DNA from: Pseudomonadales bacterium
GTDB taxonomy: Bacteria > Pseudomonadota > Gammaproteobacteria > Pseudomonadales > UBA5518
Length of the DNA stretch: 64,000 nucleotides
Assembly (NCBI GenBank): GCA_022072145.1
Contig: JAJVIG010000019.1
Coordinates: forward strand, 1 to 64,000
Direction: 5' to 3'
Shown here: piece after piece, positions 14,061 to 23,267 of the stretch
Layout: every line of letters begins with the position of its first letter
Position numbering within the stretch: the stretch's first letter is position 1
Made by a program: the position numbers and the translations under genes
Notes under the pieces: model-generated
Database searches by the model: none
Seen by the model: the letters and a program-made list of their open reading frames with translations, nothing else
Told to the model about the DNA's origin: nothing

Positions 14061-16280
14061 ATGATGAATGTGCGACAGTTCAACTCGCGGAAGACCGGCA
14101 TCGCAGCGCTCGTGGGCGCCGCCATCGCGGCTTCCGTACCCGGCATGGCGCTCGCACAGGACGCGGCCGCAATCGAGGAAATGATCGTCACCGCGCAGAA
14201 GCGCGAGGAGCGGTTGCAGGACGTGCCGATCGCGATCAGTGCGATCTCGAAGGCGCAACTGGAGAAACGCGGCGTCGAGGACGTGCTGGACCTGAAGGCG
14301 CTGGCGCCCAACCTGCTGGTCAGCAAGTACCCGAACAGCAACGTGGTGTCGCAGGTCGCGATCCGCGGCGGCGTGACCGTGAACGCCGCGATGTACTGGG
14401 AGCCGAGCACCGGCATGTACCTCGACGGCGTGTACCTCGGCAAGGCCGTGGGCTCGGTGTTCGACGTGGTCGACCTGGAGCGCGTCGAGGTGCTGCGCGG
14501 ACCGCAGGGCACGCTGTACGGCCGCAACACGATGGCCGGCGCGGTGAACCTGATCACCAAGAAGCCGACCGGCGAGTTCGGCGGCTCGGCGAAGCTCGAA
14601 CTCGGCAACTACGGCTACCACACGGAACGCGTGTCGGTGGACTTGCCGAAGATGGGCATCGCACGCGCCTCGTTCGCGTTGCGCTCGGAGAAGCGCGACG
14701 GCCTGGTGAAGCTCAGCGACTCGAGCCCCGGCGACGAGCTTGACAGCCGCGACAAGCTCGGCGCGCGCTTCGCGCTCGCGCTCGACATCGCCGACAACTT
14801 CGTCGCCGACTACGCCTACGACTACACCGACATCGACCAGGCGCCGCCGCACAGCCAGCTCTACCACGTGACGCCGACGACCGCGCTGTTCACCGAGGCC
14901 GCGACACTGGCATCGACCAAGCGCCTCGGCAAGGTCGCCACCAACTGGCCCGGCTACGAGCAGCTCGAACTGGAAGGCCACGCGCTGACGCTGACCTGGG
15001 AAATCGACGAGCACAACACGCTGAAGTCGATCAGCGCGTACCGTGACCTGAAAAACGACGACTCGGTCGACCTCGACGGCACGCGTCTCACCATCGCCAC
15101 CGCGAACCGCATCTCCGACTTCGAGCAGAAGTCGCAGGAACTGCAACTGGTCGGCGACGTCGCCGACCTGAACTACGTGGTGGGCCTGTACTACTACAAG
15201 GACGAAGGCGACACGGTCAACCCGCACGTGTTCTTCTTCGGCACCGACAGCTCCGAATACGGTTTCGGCGCCGAGGCGAAAGCCGCCTACGCCCAGCTCG
15301 ACTGGCATGCCACCGAACAGCTCACGCTGAGTGGCGGCCTGCGCTACACCGACGAGGACAAGGACACCTGGCGCTTCAAGAGCGCCACCATCCCCAGCCA
15401 GCGGATTCCATTCACCTCGGCGAGCGAGTCGTTCTCCGACACCACGCCGATGGTCAGCGCCGCGTACGCGTTCAGCGACGAACTAAACGTCTACGTGAAG
15501 TACTCCGAAGGCTTCAAGAGCGGCGGCTTCCAGGGCGAGTCCGCGACCGCAGCCGAGGCCGTGGTCCCGTACGATCCCGAGAAACAGTCGACCTGGGAAA
15601 TCGGCGCCAAGTCCACCCTGCTCGACGGCACGCTGCAGCTGAACGCGGCGGTGTTCCACAACACGATCGAGGACATGCACGTCACCCAGTTCTCGGGAAG
15701 CCCGGGCGTCTCGTACGTGCGCAACGCCGGCGAGGCGACCACGCAGGGCTTCGAGCTCGAGGCCACCTGGGCGCCGATCGAGCAGCTGCGCCTGCAGGCG
15801 AGCTACGGTTACCTCGACGCCGAGTGGGACGAGTTCATGGAGGCACCGAAAGTGGGCCAGCCGGTTACGAACGTCGCCTCGAACCGTTCTTTCCCGCACG
15901 CGCCTGAGCACACGCTGAACGTGTCGGCCGACGCGCTGCTCGGCGCCACCGAGTGGGGCGAGATCCGCGCTTTCCTCGACTGGAGCTACACCTCGGAGTT
16001 CAATGCGTACGCATACCAGATCGACCAGGTCGATCCGGCGCGCGCCGTCGCGGGCAACTCCGAGATCGACAGCTACGGCCTGCTGAACGCGAAGGTCTCG
16101 CTGTCCGAGATCCCGCTCGGCGACGGTGCGGGCGAGTTCGCGCTGTGGGCACGCAACGTGACCGACGACCGCCAGCCGGTGAACTACATCGACTTCGGAC
16201 CCGGCTTCTTCGCTGGCTACCGTCTCGCGTACTACCAGGAACCGCGCACCTACGGCGTGTCGTTCGTCTACGACTGGTAA
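14061..16280 (+). CDS. TonB-dependent outer-membrane receptor
   Basis: A 739-residue receptor. A signal peptide ends at ASVPGMALAQD. The TonB-box/plug start follows as IEEMIVTAQKREERLQDVP, then the plug hallmarks VEVLRGPQGTLYGRNTMAGA. The beta-barrel ends with an aromatic residue (VSFVYDW). The long variable plug loops and the barrel resemble receptors for hydrophobic or aromatic substrates in marine and steroid-degrading proteobacteria, though the ligand cannot be told. GAGGAGA precedes the ATG pair at 14061. A strong hairpin terminator follows the gene. It is a clear paralogue of the receptor at 23268. Confidence 0.92.
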   Translation: MMNVRQFNSRKTGIAALVGAAIAASVPGMALAQDAAAIEEMIVTAQKREERLQDVPIAISAISKAQLEKRGVEDVLDLKALAPNLLVSKYPNSNVVSQVAIRGGVTVNAAMYWEPSTGMYLDGVYLGKAVGSVFDVVDLERVEVLRGPQGTLYGRNTMAGAVNLITKKPTGEFGGSAKLELGNYGYHTERVSVDLPKMGIARASFALRSEKRDGLVKLSDSSPGDELDSRDKLGARFALALDIADNFVADYAYDYTDIDQAPPHSQLYHVTPTTALFTEAATLASTKRLGKVATNWPGYEQLELEGHALTLTWEIDEHNTLKSISAYRDLKNDDSVDLDGTRLTIATANRISDFEQKSQELQLVGDVADLNYVVGLYYYKDEGDTVNPHVFFFGTDSSEYGFGAEAKAAYAQLDWHATEQLTLSGGLRYTDEDKDTWRFKSATIPSQRIPFTSASESFSDTTPMVSAAYAFSDELNVYVKYSEGFKSGGFQGESATAAEAVVPYDPEKQSTWEIGAKSTLLDGTLQLNAAVFHNTIEDMHVTQFSGSPGVSYVRNAGEATTQGFELEATWAPIEQLRLQASYGYLDAEWDEFMEAPKVGQPVTNVASNRSFPHAPEHTLNVSADALLGATEWGEIRAFLDWSYTSEFNAYAYQIDQVDPARAVAGNSEIDSYGLLNAKVSLSEIPLGDGAGEFALWARNVTDDRQPVNYIDFGPGFFAGYRLAYYQEPRTYGVSFVYDW

Positions 16281-16311
16281 GCGCCGGGCACAGGCTCCGC
16301 GTCGATCCGAC

Positions 16312-16363
16312 CGGAGCCTGCAGCGGGACTTCGCGTCCCGTTGCAGGCTCCGGTTTTCTTTTG
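16312..16363 (+). terminator. rho-independent terminator after TonB receptor
   Basis: A long hairpin starts CCGGAGCCTGCA and its pairing arm ends TGCAGGCTCCGG, with a stem of about 19 bp containing one G-T pair and the loop TTCGC. TTTTCTTTT follows directly. It lies 32 bases after the receptor stop. Confidence 0.9.
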
Positions 16364-16440
16364 TGCTCCGGTAACCGTCCTGCTGCCGCGGCGATCTCAC
16401 ACCCGTGCGCCGGCTCGGGCGTGACGGTTACACTGCACCC

Positions 16441-17238
16441 ATGGATCTGGTGCTGCAAAACGCTGCCTGCCGCATGCGCGTGAGCGCCGCCCAAGGCGGG
16501 CGCATCGCGTCGCTGGAGGTCTTCGGCGAGGAATTGCTGGTCGGCGCCAACGCCGATCCGCTGGCGTGGGGCAGCTATCCGCTTGCGCCGTGGGCCGGAC
16601 GGCTGCGCGACGGCCGGTTCCGCTTCGACGGACGCGACTACCGGATCGGTCCCACGGACACACGCCATCCGCTGCATGGCACCGTGCTCGCGCGCCCCTG
16701 GGAGCGCGTGGCGCCGGATACCCTGCAGTGCGGGTTCGGTCCCGACTGGCCCTTCGACGGCTTCGCGCGGCAACGCTTCGCGCTCGCCGGCAACACGCTG
16801 AGCATGCAACTCGAACTGCACGCGCGCACGGCGAGCTACCCGGCCAGCGCGGGCTTCCACCCGTGGTTCCGGCGGCGACTGGACCGCGGCGGCGCGCTCG
16901 AACTGCACTGCGACGCATCGACGCGCGCCGTGCTCGACGCCGACGGACTGCCTACCGGCGAACTCGCGCCCGCCACCGCCCGCACCGGCGACGACTGCCT
17001 GTACGCGCCGGGGAATGATCCGTGCCTGCGCTGGCCGGGTGTGCTGCGGCTGCGGATCGGTTCCAGCCATCCGTGGTGGGTGGTCTACGAGCGGCCGGCG
17101 CACGCACTGTGCGTGGAACCGTGGACCGCGCCGCCCGATGCGCTGAACGCCCGCCCGGTGATCGTGCGTCCGGGAGCACCGCTGGTGCTCGCCATGCGCC
17201 TGGCGTGGGAATCAGACGACGGCGACGGCAGCGCCTGA
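16441..17238 (+). CDS. aldose 1-epimerase-family protein
   Basis: A 265-residue galactose-mutarotase-like protein. The conserved His are in RHPLHGTV and GFHPWF, and the probable catalytic Glu is in [29 protein letters not shown] is a hallmark of the family. It would interconvert alpha and beta anomers of a free or phosphorylated sugar in the cytoplasm. The ATG at 16441 was chosen because an upstream in-frame ATG adds residues unlike the family. The end overlaps convergent selD by 27 bases. Confidence 0.85.
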   Translation: MDLVLQNAACRMRVSAAQGGRIASLEVFGEELLVGANADPLAWGSYPLAPWAGRLRDGRFRFDGRDYRIGPTDTRHPLHGTVLARPWERVAPDTLQCGFGPDWPFDGFARQRFALAGNTLSMQLELHARTASYPASAGFHPWFRRRLDRGGALELHCDASTRAVLDADGLPTGELAPATARTGDDCLYAPGNDPCLRWPGVLRLRIGSSHPWWVVYERPAHALCVEPWTAPPDALNARPVIVRPGAPLVLAMRLAWESDDGDGSA

Positions 17239-18273
17239 GCCGGCGGCCAGCACCTCCCCGATGCGCGCCGCCTGCGCGAAACCGGCCTCGCGCAGCAGCG
17301 CCTCGACCTCGGCAGCGGCGGCGGCCGCGCAACTGACGAGCAGACCGCCGCTGGTCTGCGGATCGCAGAGCAACGCGCGCCGGGTGTCGCTGCAGCCCGG
17401 GTACAGCTCGACGTGTGTGCCGTAGCTCTGCCAGTTGCGCCCCGAGGCACCGGTCAGGAAGCCGTGTGCGGCCAGCTCCGGCACCCCGGCGATGAACGGC
17501 AGTGCCGCGTCGTCGATGCGCACCCGGCAACCGGAACCGCGTGCCATCTCGAGCGCGTGGCCGAGCAGACCGAAGCCGGTGACGTCGGTCATCGCGTGCA
17601 CCGCGTCGAGCCCCGCCAGCTGCGGCCCGACCCGGTTCAGCTGCGTGGTGCAGGCGATCAGCGCCGCGTAGCCGTCGGCATCGAGCGCGCCTTTCTTCAG
17701 CGCGGCCGACAGCACGCCGGTGCCGAGCGGCTTGGCGAGCAGCAGCACGTCGCCGGGGCGTGCGGTGTCGTTGCGCCGCAGCCGGCGCGGGTGCACCACG
17801 CCGATGCCCACCAGCCCGTAGATCGGTTCGGGGGAATCGATCGAGTGCCCGCCGGCGACCGGGATGCCGGCCGCGCGGCACACCGCCTCGCCGCCCTGCA
17901 GGATCGCGCGGATCACGGCCGGTGGCAGCTTGTCGACCGGCATGCCGACGATCGCCAGCGCGAACAGCGGCGTGCCGCCCATCGCGTAGATGTCCGACAG
18001 GGCGTTGGTCGCGGCGATGCGTCCGAAGTCGAAGGGATCGTCGACGATCGGCATGAAGAAATCGGTGGTCGCGACGATCGCCTGGTCGTCGTTGAGCTGC
18101 CATACGGCCGCATCGTCGCTGCTCTCGTTGCCCACCAGCAGCTGCGGTGGCGCCAGGGTGCAGAGCGGCGATCCGCCAAGGATCTCGCTCAGCAGCGCCG
18201 GCGCGATCTTGCAGCCGCAGCCGCCCCCGTGGGCGTAGCGCGTGAGCGCCACCGGCTCGTTTTCGGCGGACAT
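17212..18273 (-). CDS. selD: selenide, water dikinase SelD
   Basis: A 353-residue SelD, which makes selenophosphate from selenide and ATP for selenocysteine or selenouridine. The active-site motif HGGGCGCK places Cys at 19 and Lys at 22, matching C17/K20 of E. coli. Other family blocks are [29 protein letters not shown] and [17 protein letters not shown]. The start at 18273 follows GGGAGG. It is a Cys form, not a selenocysteine form. No selA, selB, mnmH or obvious selenoprotein lies in the window, so its purpose depends on genes elsewhere. Confidence 0.95.
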   Translation of the reverse strand: MSAENEPVALTRYAHGGGCGCKIAPALLSEILGGSPLCTLAPPQLLVGNESSDDAAVWQLNDDQAIVATTDFFMPIVDDPFDFGRIAATNALSDIYAMGGTPLFALAIVGMPVDKLPPAVIRAILQGGEAVCRAAGIPVAGGHSIDSPEPIYGLVGIGVVHPRRLRRNDTARPGDVLLLAKPLGTGVLSAALKKGALDADGYAALIACTTQLNRVGPQLAGLDAVHAMTDVTGFGLLGHALEMARGSGCRVRIDDAALPFIAGVPELAAHGFLTGASGRNWQSYGTHVELYPGCSDTRRALLCDPQTSGGLLVSCAAAAAAEVEALLREAGFAQAARIGEVLAAGSGAAVAVV

Positions 18274-18316
18274 GGTGCCTCCCTGGATGCGGTCTGGATC
18301 TGGATCCGGATCGGGT

Positions 18317-19357
18317 TCAGTGCGCGGGGTGCGTCACCACGACGCGCTCGACCGTCACGCCCGGCTCGCGGAACTCGCTGAGCTTGTGCCCGGTCCACGC
18401 CTTGAAGGCGCGGCGGAAGTTCGACACGCTGCCGTAACCGAGGATGTAGCCGATCTCCTTCGGCGTCAGCGCCGTGTGCTGCAGGTACTGCACTGCCAGC
18501 TCGCAGCGCGTGTCGTCGAGAATCTGCTGGTAGGTGAGCCCTTCGGTCGCCAGCCGCCGGCGCAGCGTGCGCGAACCGAGGTTGAAGCGCGCCGCCATAT
18601 CGTCCAGCGACGGGAAACAGCCGGGGTTCTTGACCAGGTAATCGCGGATCCGCCGCGACAGCAGGTCGAGGTCTTCCTTCTGCGAGACCAGCAGCTGGCA
18701 CTGGCGCTCGCAGAGCTTGAACACCTCGACGTTGGCCAGGCTGATCGGATCCTGCAGCCGCGCGGCCTCGAAATACACCACGTTCAGCGGCTGGTCGAAG
18801 TGCAGCGGGCACGCGAAGCGGCGCCGGTAGGCCGTGAGGTCCGGCGGCTCCGGATACGCCAGCCGCAGCTCGAGCACCGGAAAGTCGCGGTTGGTCAGGC
18901 TGGACGACAGCTCCATGGTACGGCTGACGAATTCCTCCACCGCGAAGCGGAACAGGTCACCGAGCATGTAGGCATCGCGCAGCTCGAAGTACCAGCGCCC
19001 GTCACGCACGCGCCCCTCGGCGTCGACGATCAGCTCGTTCAGCGAGGCGTAGCGGTCGAAGACCTCGCTCGACTGCGCGAGGCTCGCCGCGCTGAGCGCC
19101 GCGTAGCCGAGGATGCCGAGATTGGAGATCTTGAACTCCTCGCCGAGCGCGATGCCGAGGTAGGGATCGCCGGTGAGTTCGAGCATGTTGCGGATCACGC
19201 GGCGGAACTGGCCGGTGAGAATGCGCCGGTTGCCCTCCCCCAGCTGACTGGCGTCCAGCCCCGAGCCGGCCAGCACTTCCTCGGCGCTGAACCCGCGGGC
19301 CGCCATGCGGCTCAGGTAGTAGATGAGACGGGTCGGGGTCTGCAGATGTCCGGGCAT
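18317..19357 (-). CDS. AraC-family transcription regulator
   Basis: A 346-residue regulator with an N-terminal effector domain of the OruR/ArgR-like type (about 20-200) and a C-terminal AraC double helix-turn-helix (about 235-330). The second helix block reads [20 protein letters not shown], the classic AraC signature. Regulators of this subgroup often control fatty-acid, alcohol or steroid catabolic genes (family knowledge). It lies 43 bases upstream of selD on the same strand, but no target is apparent. It resembles the regulator at 46558 in overall design. Confidence 0.88.
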   Translation of the reverse strand: MPGHLQTPTRLIYYLSRMAARGFSAEEVLAGSGLDASQLGEGNRRILTGQFRRVIRNMLELTGDPYLGIALGEEFKISNLGILGYAALSAASLAQSSEVFDRYASLNELIVDAEGRVRDGRWYFELRDAYMLGDLFRFAVEEFVSRTMELSSSLTNRDFPVLELRLAYPEPPDLTAYRRRFACPLHFDQPLNVVYFEAARLQDPISLANVEVFKLCERQCQLLVSQKEDLDLLSRRIRDYLVKNPGCFPSLDDMAARFNLGSRTLRRRLATEGLTYQQILDDTRCELAVQYLQHTALTPKEIGYILGYGSVSNFRRAFKAWTGHKLSEFREPGVTVERVVVTHPAH

Positions 19358-19434
19358 CGGATCGCTATGGACGCACCGTGCGTGACGACGGGGCGCACCT
19401 TAGCGCGCCGGACTCCCGCTTGTCCAGATAGGAA

Positions 19435-20061
19435 TCAATACTGCACCACCATCGGGTCCAGGCTGCGCCACAGGTACCAGGTCGCGACGGTGCGCCACGG
19501 CGCGTGCCGCTGCCCGTGATCGCGCACGAGGTGCGGTGTCGGCCGCACCCCGCCGAGGTAGTGGATCCCCACCGCACGCTGCAGGCCGATGTCGTCCACC
19601 GGCCACACATCGGGCCGGCGCAGGCTGAAGATCAGGAACATCTCGGCGGTCCAGCGCCCGATGCCGCGCACATCGCTGAGCTCGGCGATCACCGCCTCGT
19701 CGTCCAGGCGGCGCCAGCGCGCGGGATCGATGCGCCCGTCCACGAAATGCCCCGCCAGATCGCACAGGTATTCGGCCTTGCGCCGCGACAGGCCGCAGCC
19801 CGCGAGCTCACCGGCGTCGAGCGCAGCCACGACGCCGGGGACCACCTCGCCCGCGCGTGCGGCAAAGCGTTCCCACACGCTGTCGGCGGCCTTCACCGAG
19901 ATCTGCTGACCGACGATCGCACGCGCCAGCGTCTGGAACGGATCACCGCGATCGGCGAGCACCGCCTCCGGGTAGCGCGCGATCAGCGCGGCCATGACCG
20001 GGTCCTGCGCCGACAGTTCGGCGCAGGCACGCTTCCAGTAACGAGGCAGCCGCGCGTTCAC
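19435..20061 (-). CDS. AlkA-like DNA-3-methyladenine glycosylase
   Basis: A 208-residue HhH-GPD base-excision enzyme without the N-terminal domain of E. coli AlkA. The helix-hairpin-helix reads LSDVRGIGRWTAEMFLIFSL, and the catalytic Asp is in WPVDDIGLQRAV. ARAIVGQQISVKAADSVWER is another family hallmark. It would excise alkylated purines. The start is a GTG at 20061, as no ATG lies nearby. There is no Fe-S cluster motif, as expected for the AlkA branch. It runs in the same direction as its neighbours but without overlap. Confidence 0.88.
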   Translation of the reverse strand: MNARLPRYWKRACAELSAQDPVMAALIARYPEAVLADRGDPFQTLARAIVGQQISVKAADSVWERFAARAGEVVPGVVAALDAGELAGCGLSRRKAEYLCDLAGHFVDGRIDPARWRRLDDEAVIAELSDVRGIGRWTAEMFLIFSLRRPDVWPVDDIGLQRAVGIHYLGGVRPTPHLVRDHGQRHAPWRTVATWYLWRSLDPMVVQY

Positions 20062-20101
20062 GCCGCCACCGGCCGCGCGTGCGTGGACCCGGCCGATGCG
20101 C

Positions 20102-20563
20102 TCAGTTCTGCACCTGCCAGTTGCCGTCGGCGGTACGACAGGCGGTACCGTAGACCTTCTCGTTCTGCCCGCCGATCATCACGTCCATGGTGTACTCGCG
20201 GCACGGGCCCCCGCTGCCGTCGTAAGTCCGGGTGGGAACCACCGTGTACTGGTTGCCGGTATCGGGATTGCGCCACGTCGACGGCACGCCGGTGCGCACC
20301 GTCTCCAGCGTCTCGGCTGTGTGCTGGCGGTCCACCTCGTCCATCGTGATCCCGACCCGGCTGCCGATATGCGAACCGAGCAGCGTGCCGGCGATGATCG
20401 CCGCGGTGCGCCCGCGGCCACCGCCGACCTGCGAACCCAGTGCGCCGCCGAGCAACCCGCCGACCACCATGCCGGCGGTTTCGTTCTGCCCCTGGTACGG
20501 CGTGCAGCCGGCGAGCGCGAGCACGGCAACGCCGCACAGGGTCAAGGTCTTGCGTACGATCAT
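20102..20563 (-). CDS. glycine-zipper outer-membrane lipoprotein
   Basis: A 153-residue lipoprotein with lipobox LALAGC near residue 19. A glycine-zipper segment follows (GMVVGGLLGGALGSQVGGG), as in the 17-kDa surface antigen family. The C-terminal half contains CREYTMDVMIGGQ, the conserved block of RT0821/Lpp0805-like surface proteins. The ATG at 20563 follows GGAGAA; the longer frame would bury the lipobox. Its role is structural or unknown. Confidence 0.85.
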   Translation of the reverse strand: MIVRKTLTLCGVAVLALAGCTPYQGQNETAGMVVGGLLGGALGSQVGGGRGRTAAIIAGTLLGSHIGSRVGITMDEVDRQHTAETLETVRTGVPSTWRNPDTGNQYTVVPTRTYDGSGGPCREYTMDVMIGGQNEKVYGTACRTADGNWQVQN

Positions 20564-20681
20564 GATCGGTTCTCCACTGATTCGGGGACGCTGCGGCGCC
20601 TGTCTGCAACCGCGGTGAATGAAACGCGCGACGTCCCCGACGGTTGACACGCCGGTCCTGCCGCAGCCAGCGGCACCCGCC

Positions 20682-21854
20682 TCAGCCGAGCGCCTGGCGC
20701 AGATCCGCGATCAGGTCGGCCGCGTCCTCCAGTCCCACCGAGAGCCGCAACATCGCGTCCGAGATACCCCGCCGTGCGCGCTCCGCGGGACTCAGCCCGT
20801 GGTGCGTGGTGGTGCACGGCTGCGTGACCAGGCTCTCGACGCCACCCAGGCTGGGCGCCAGCCGGAACACGCGCAGGCGGTCGGCGACCCGCGCCGCGGC
20901 CGCGCCGTCGCCGGCAACCTCGATGGTCAGCATGCCGCCGAAGCCGTGCATCTGGCGCTTCGCGAGCTCGTGTCCGGGAAAACCGGCGAGTCCTGGGTAC
21001 AGCACGCGCGCCACGCGCGGATGCCCCGCCATGGCCTCGGCGATCGCCTGCGCGCTGGCGTTCTGCTGGCGCACGCGCACCACCAGCGTGCGCAGGCTGC
21101 GCATCAGCAGGTCGGCGGTTGCCGGCGCGATCGTCGACCCGAGGTTCTTGCGCCAGTCACGCACCGGCAGCAGCAGTTCGCGCGAGCCCATCAGCGCCCC
21201 GGCCGTGAGGTCGCTGTGGCCGCCGAGGTATTTGGTCGCACTGTGCGTCACGACGTCCGCGCCCAGCGCGAGCGGGCGCTGGTTGACCGGCGAGGCAAAG
21301 GTGTTGTCGACCGCGAGCAGCGCCCCGCGCGCGTGCGCAACGGCGGCGATCGCAGCGATGTCGAGCAGTTCCAGCGCCGGGTTGGTCGGTGTCTCGAGGA
21401 ACACCAGCCGCGCACCGCCGGCGAGCAGCCCGTCGAGCCGCCCGAGCTCGCTGCCGAGGATCAGGTGGGTGGGGATTCCGAGCAGCGGCAACTGGCGTTC
21501 CAGCAGTTCCAGCGTGCCGCCGTAGGCATCGCCCACGCAGACGATGCCGTCACGGCCGTGGGTGAGGAACAGCGCCGCCTCGGCGGCCATCCCGGAGGCG
21601 AAGGCCCACGCCATCTCCGCGCCCTCGAGCGTCGCCAGCGTCTGCTCCAGCGCCTCGATGCTCGGGTTCATCCCGTAGCGCGTGTACAGGCTGCCCGGCT
21701 TGCGGCCGTCGATCACGTCGAGCAGATCGGCCGTGCTCGGGAACGCGAAGGTCGTGGTGTTGTAGACCGGCAGCAGTGCGCTGCCGCGGGCGTCCTCGAG
21801 CGTGTGCCCGTGCACGCAGCGCGTAGACAGTCCGGCGTCGGCGGGGATGGCCAT
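20682..21854 (-). CDS. cystathionine gamma-synthase/lyase-family PLP enzyme
   Basis: A 390-residue Cys/Met-metabolism PLP enzyme. The Schiff-base Lys is in SATKYLGGHSD (K208). Other hallmarks are YTRYGMNPS, FASGMAAEAA, LETPTNP and DNTFASPVNQRPL. The C-terminal SLGGVESLVTQP is shared by cystathionine gamma-synthases, gamma-lyases and O-acylhomoserine sulfhydrylases, and sequence alone does not separate these. A GGAGGAG site precedes the ATG at 21854. Confidence 0.88.
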   Translation of the reverse strand: MAIPADAGLSTRCVHGHTLEDARGSALLPVYNTTTFAFPSTADLLDVIDGRKPGSLYTRYGMNPSIEALEQTLATLEGAEMAWAFASGMAAEAALFLTHGRDGIVCVGDAYGGTLELLERQLPLLGIPTHLILGSELGRLDGLLAGGARLVFLETPTNPALELLDIAAIAAVAHARGALLAVDNTFASPVNQRPLALGADVVTHSATKYLGGHSDLTAGALMGSRELLLPVRDWRKNLGSTIAPATADLLMRSLRTLVVRVRQQNASAQAIAEAMAGHPRVARVLYPGLAGFPGHELAKRQMHGFGGMLTIEVAGDGAAAARVADRLRVFRLAPSLGGVESLVTQPCTTTHHGLSPAERARRGISDAMLRLSVGLEDAADLIADLRQALG

Positions 21855-21897
21855 CGCAAGCTCCTCCGTGTGTCTGGTTGCGCCGTGATCGCGTCGT

Positions 21898-23049
21898 TCA
21901 GCGCAGCCACAGCAGATTGACCTGGCCCTCGGTGGCCAGCAGTTCCCCGACGTCGACCGCCCGCAGGCCGTCGCCGTCGAACACGTGCGGCCGCAGCCCC
22001 GCGGCCAGCGGCAGGCGCAGCGGCTCCTCGACGTCGAGGGCCGCAGCGCGCAGGAACCGCGGCGAGTATTCCATCAGCAGCATTGCACAGCGCGCGAGCA
22101 CGCGCGATGCGCCACGCAGCGCGGCTGCCTCGTGCCCCTCGATGTCGATCTTGAGCAGCCGCAGCGCGCGCTCGCCCAGCCCCGCCTCGTCCCAGAACGC
22201 GTCCAGCGTGAGCGTGGGCACCGCGATATCGTCACCGGCATGCAGCGGCAGCAGCGTGTGCCGGCCACGGTTGCCGCCGCTGGCACGATGCAGCGTGGCG
22301 CCTTGCTCCGAATCGCTGACCGCGGCCGCCACCACCTGCACGCGCCGCGCGGCGTTGCGGTCGAGGTTGCGCCGCAGCAGTTCGCCGTTCTCCGGATCGG
22401 GCTCGAAGCAGAAGATCGACACACCGGGCTCGGCCAGCCGGTCCAGCAGCACCGAGTACCAGCCGATGTTCGCACCCACGTCGAGCGCCACCTCGCCGGC
22501 GTGCAGGCGCAGGTTCTCCAGCAGCCACGCCGTGAGCACGGGTTCGTGCACGCCGTGGCGCGCGAGCTTGCGTGCATGCCGGTCCGCGGTGCGCGCCTCG
22601 AAGCGCATCGCGCAGTAACGTGCCTCGGCCACCAGCGTGGGCGGACGCAGCACGCGACTGGTCCACAGATAACGCGCGGCGCGCAACAGGTACGGCAGGC
22701 CGCGAGGCGGCCGGCGCGGAAAACGCCAGCGCCGCGCCGGCTCGCCCGCGTGCTGCTCGTCGCGCCGCGGGTACAGCCGGTCGAGCAGGCGTGCGGCACG
22801 CGCCGAGCCGGCCTGCACACGGTCGGGCCCGAACATCGCGAGCTCACGCTCGACGCGGTGCGCGCGAACCGACACCCCACGAAGACGCACCCGCCGCAGA
22901 CGCGGGTCGGGCACGGCATCGCCGGCGAGCAGCGCATCCGGCGCGAGCAGCAACACCTCGTGCAAGGCGCAGTCGGCCGCGGCCACGCGCATCACCGTAG
23001 CGAGTTCCGCGGCAGTGGCATCGGCGAGCAACAGGTAGGCAATGCGCAT
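21898..23049 (-). CDS. FkbM-family methyltransferase
   Basis: A 383-residue protein whose C-terminal two thirds are an FkbM SAM-dependent methyltransferase. The SAM-binding motif is DVGANIGWYSVLLDRL, followed by FCFEPDPENGELL and LLKIDIEGHEAAAL. The first 140 residues are Arg-rich and form an extra domain I do not recognise, starting MRIAYLLLADATAAELAT. FkbM enzymes O-methylate sugars or polyketides. The ATG at 23049 has no strong ribosome-binding site; a start 57 bases upstream is possible but adds an unlikely sequence. Confidence 0.78.
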   Translation of the reverse strand: MRIAYLLLADATAAELATVMRVAAADCALHEVLLLAPDALLAGDAVPDPRLRRVRLRGVSVRAHRVERELAMFGPDRVQAGSARAARLLDRLYPRRDEQHAGEPARRWRFPRRPPRGLPYLLRAARYLWTSRVLRPPTLVAEARYCAMRFEARTADRHARKLARHGVHEPVLTAWLLENLRLHAGEVALDVGANIGWYSVLLDRLAEPGVSIFCFEPDPENGELLRRNLDRNAARRVQVVAAAVSDSEQGATLHRASGGNRGRHTLLPLHAGDDIAVPTLTLDAFWDEAGLGERALRLLKIDIEGHEAAALRGASRVLARCAMLLMEYSPRFLRAAALDVEEPLRLPLAAGLRPHVFDGDGLRAVDVGELLATEGQVNLLWLR

Positions 23050-23267
23050 CGGGAGAGCCGGGTCGGAATGGCGCGCATTCTGCACCGCCCCGCGGCGCAC
23101 GCGCAAACGACGACGGCGGATTCCTTGATCACCTCTGGCCGCGACGGCAAGCCTGGATTGCGTGAATTGTCCGTTTTTATCGACTGGCGCGTCGATTCAC
23201 CATACGCCCGCCCGCCAAGGGCACCACAACCACGACGACACCATACCGGTAAAGGGGTATACGCAGA

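Noticed and set aside
14061-16280. The repeat hairpin at 16312 as another GTAG-REP
   Set aside because: It has a different, longer stem, no GTAG head and a T-tract, so it is an ordinary terminator.
17212-18273. Selenocysteine form of SelD
   Set aside because: The active-site codon gives Cys in GGGCGCK; no in-frame TGA is present.
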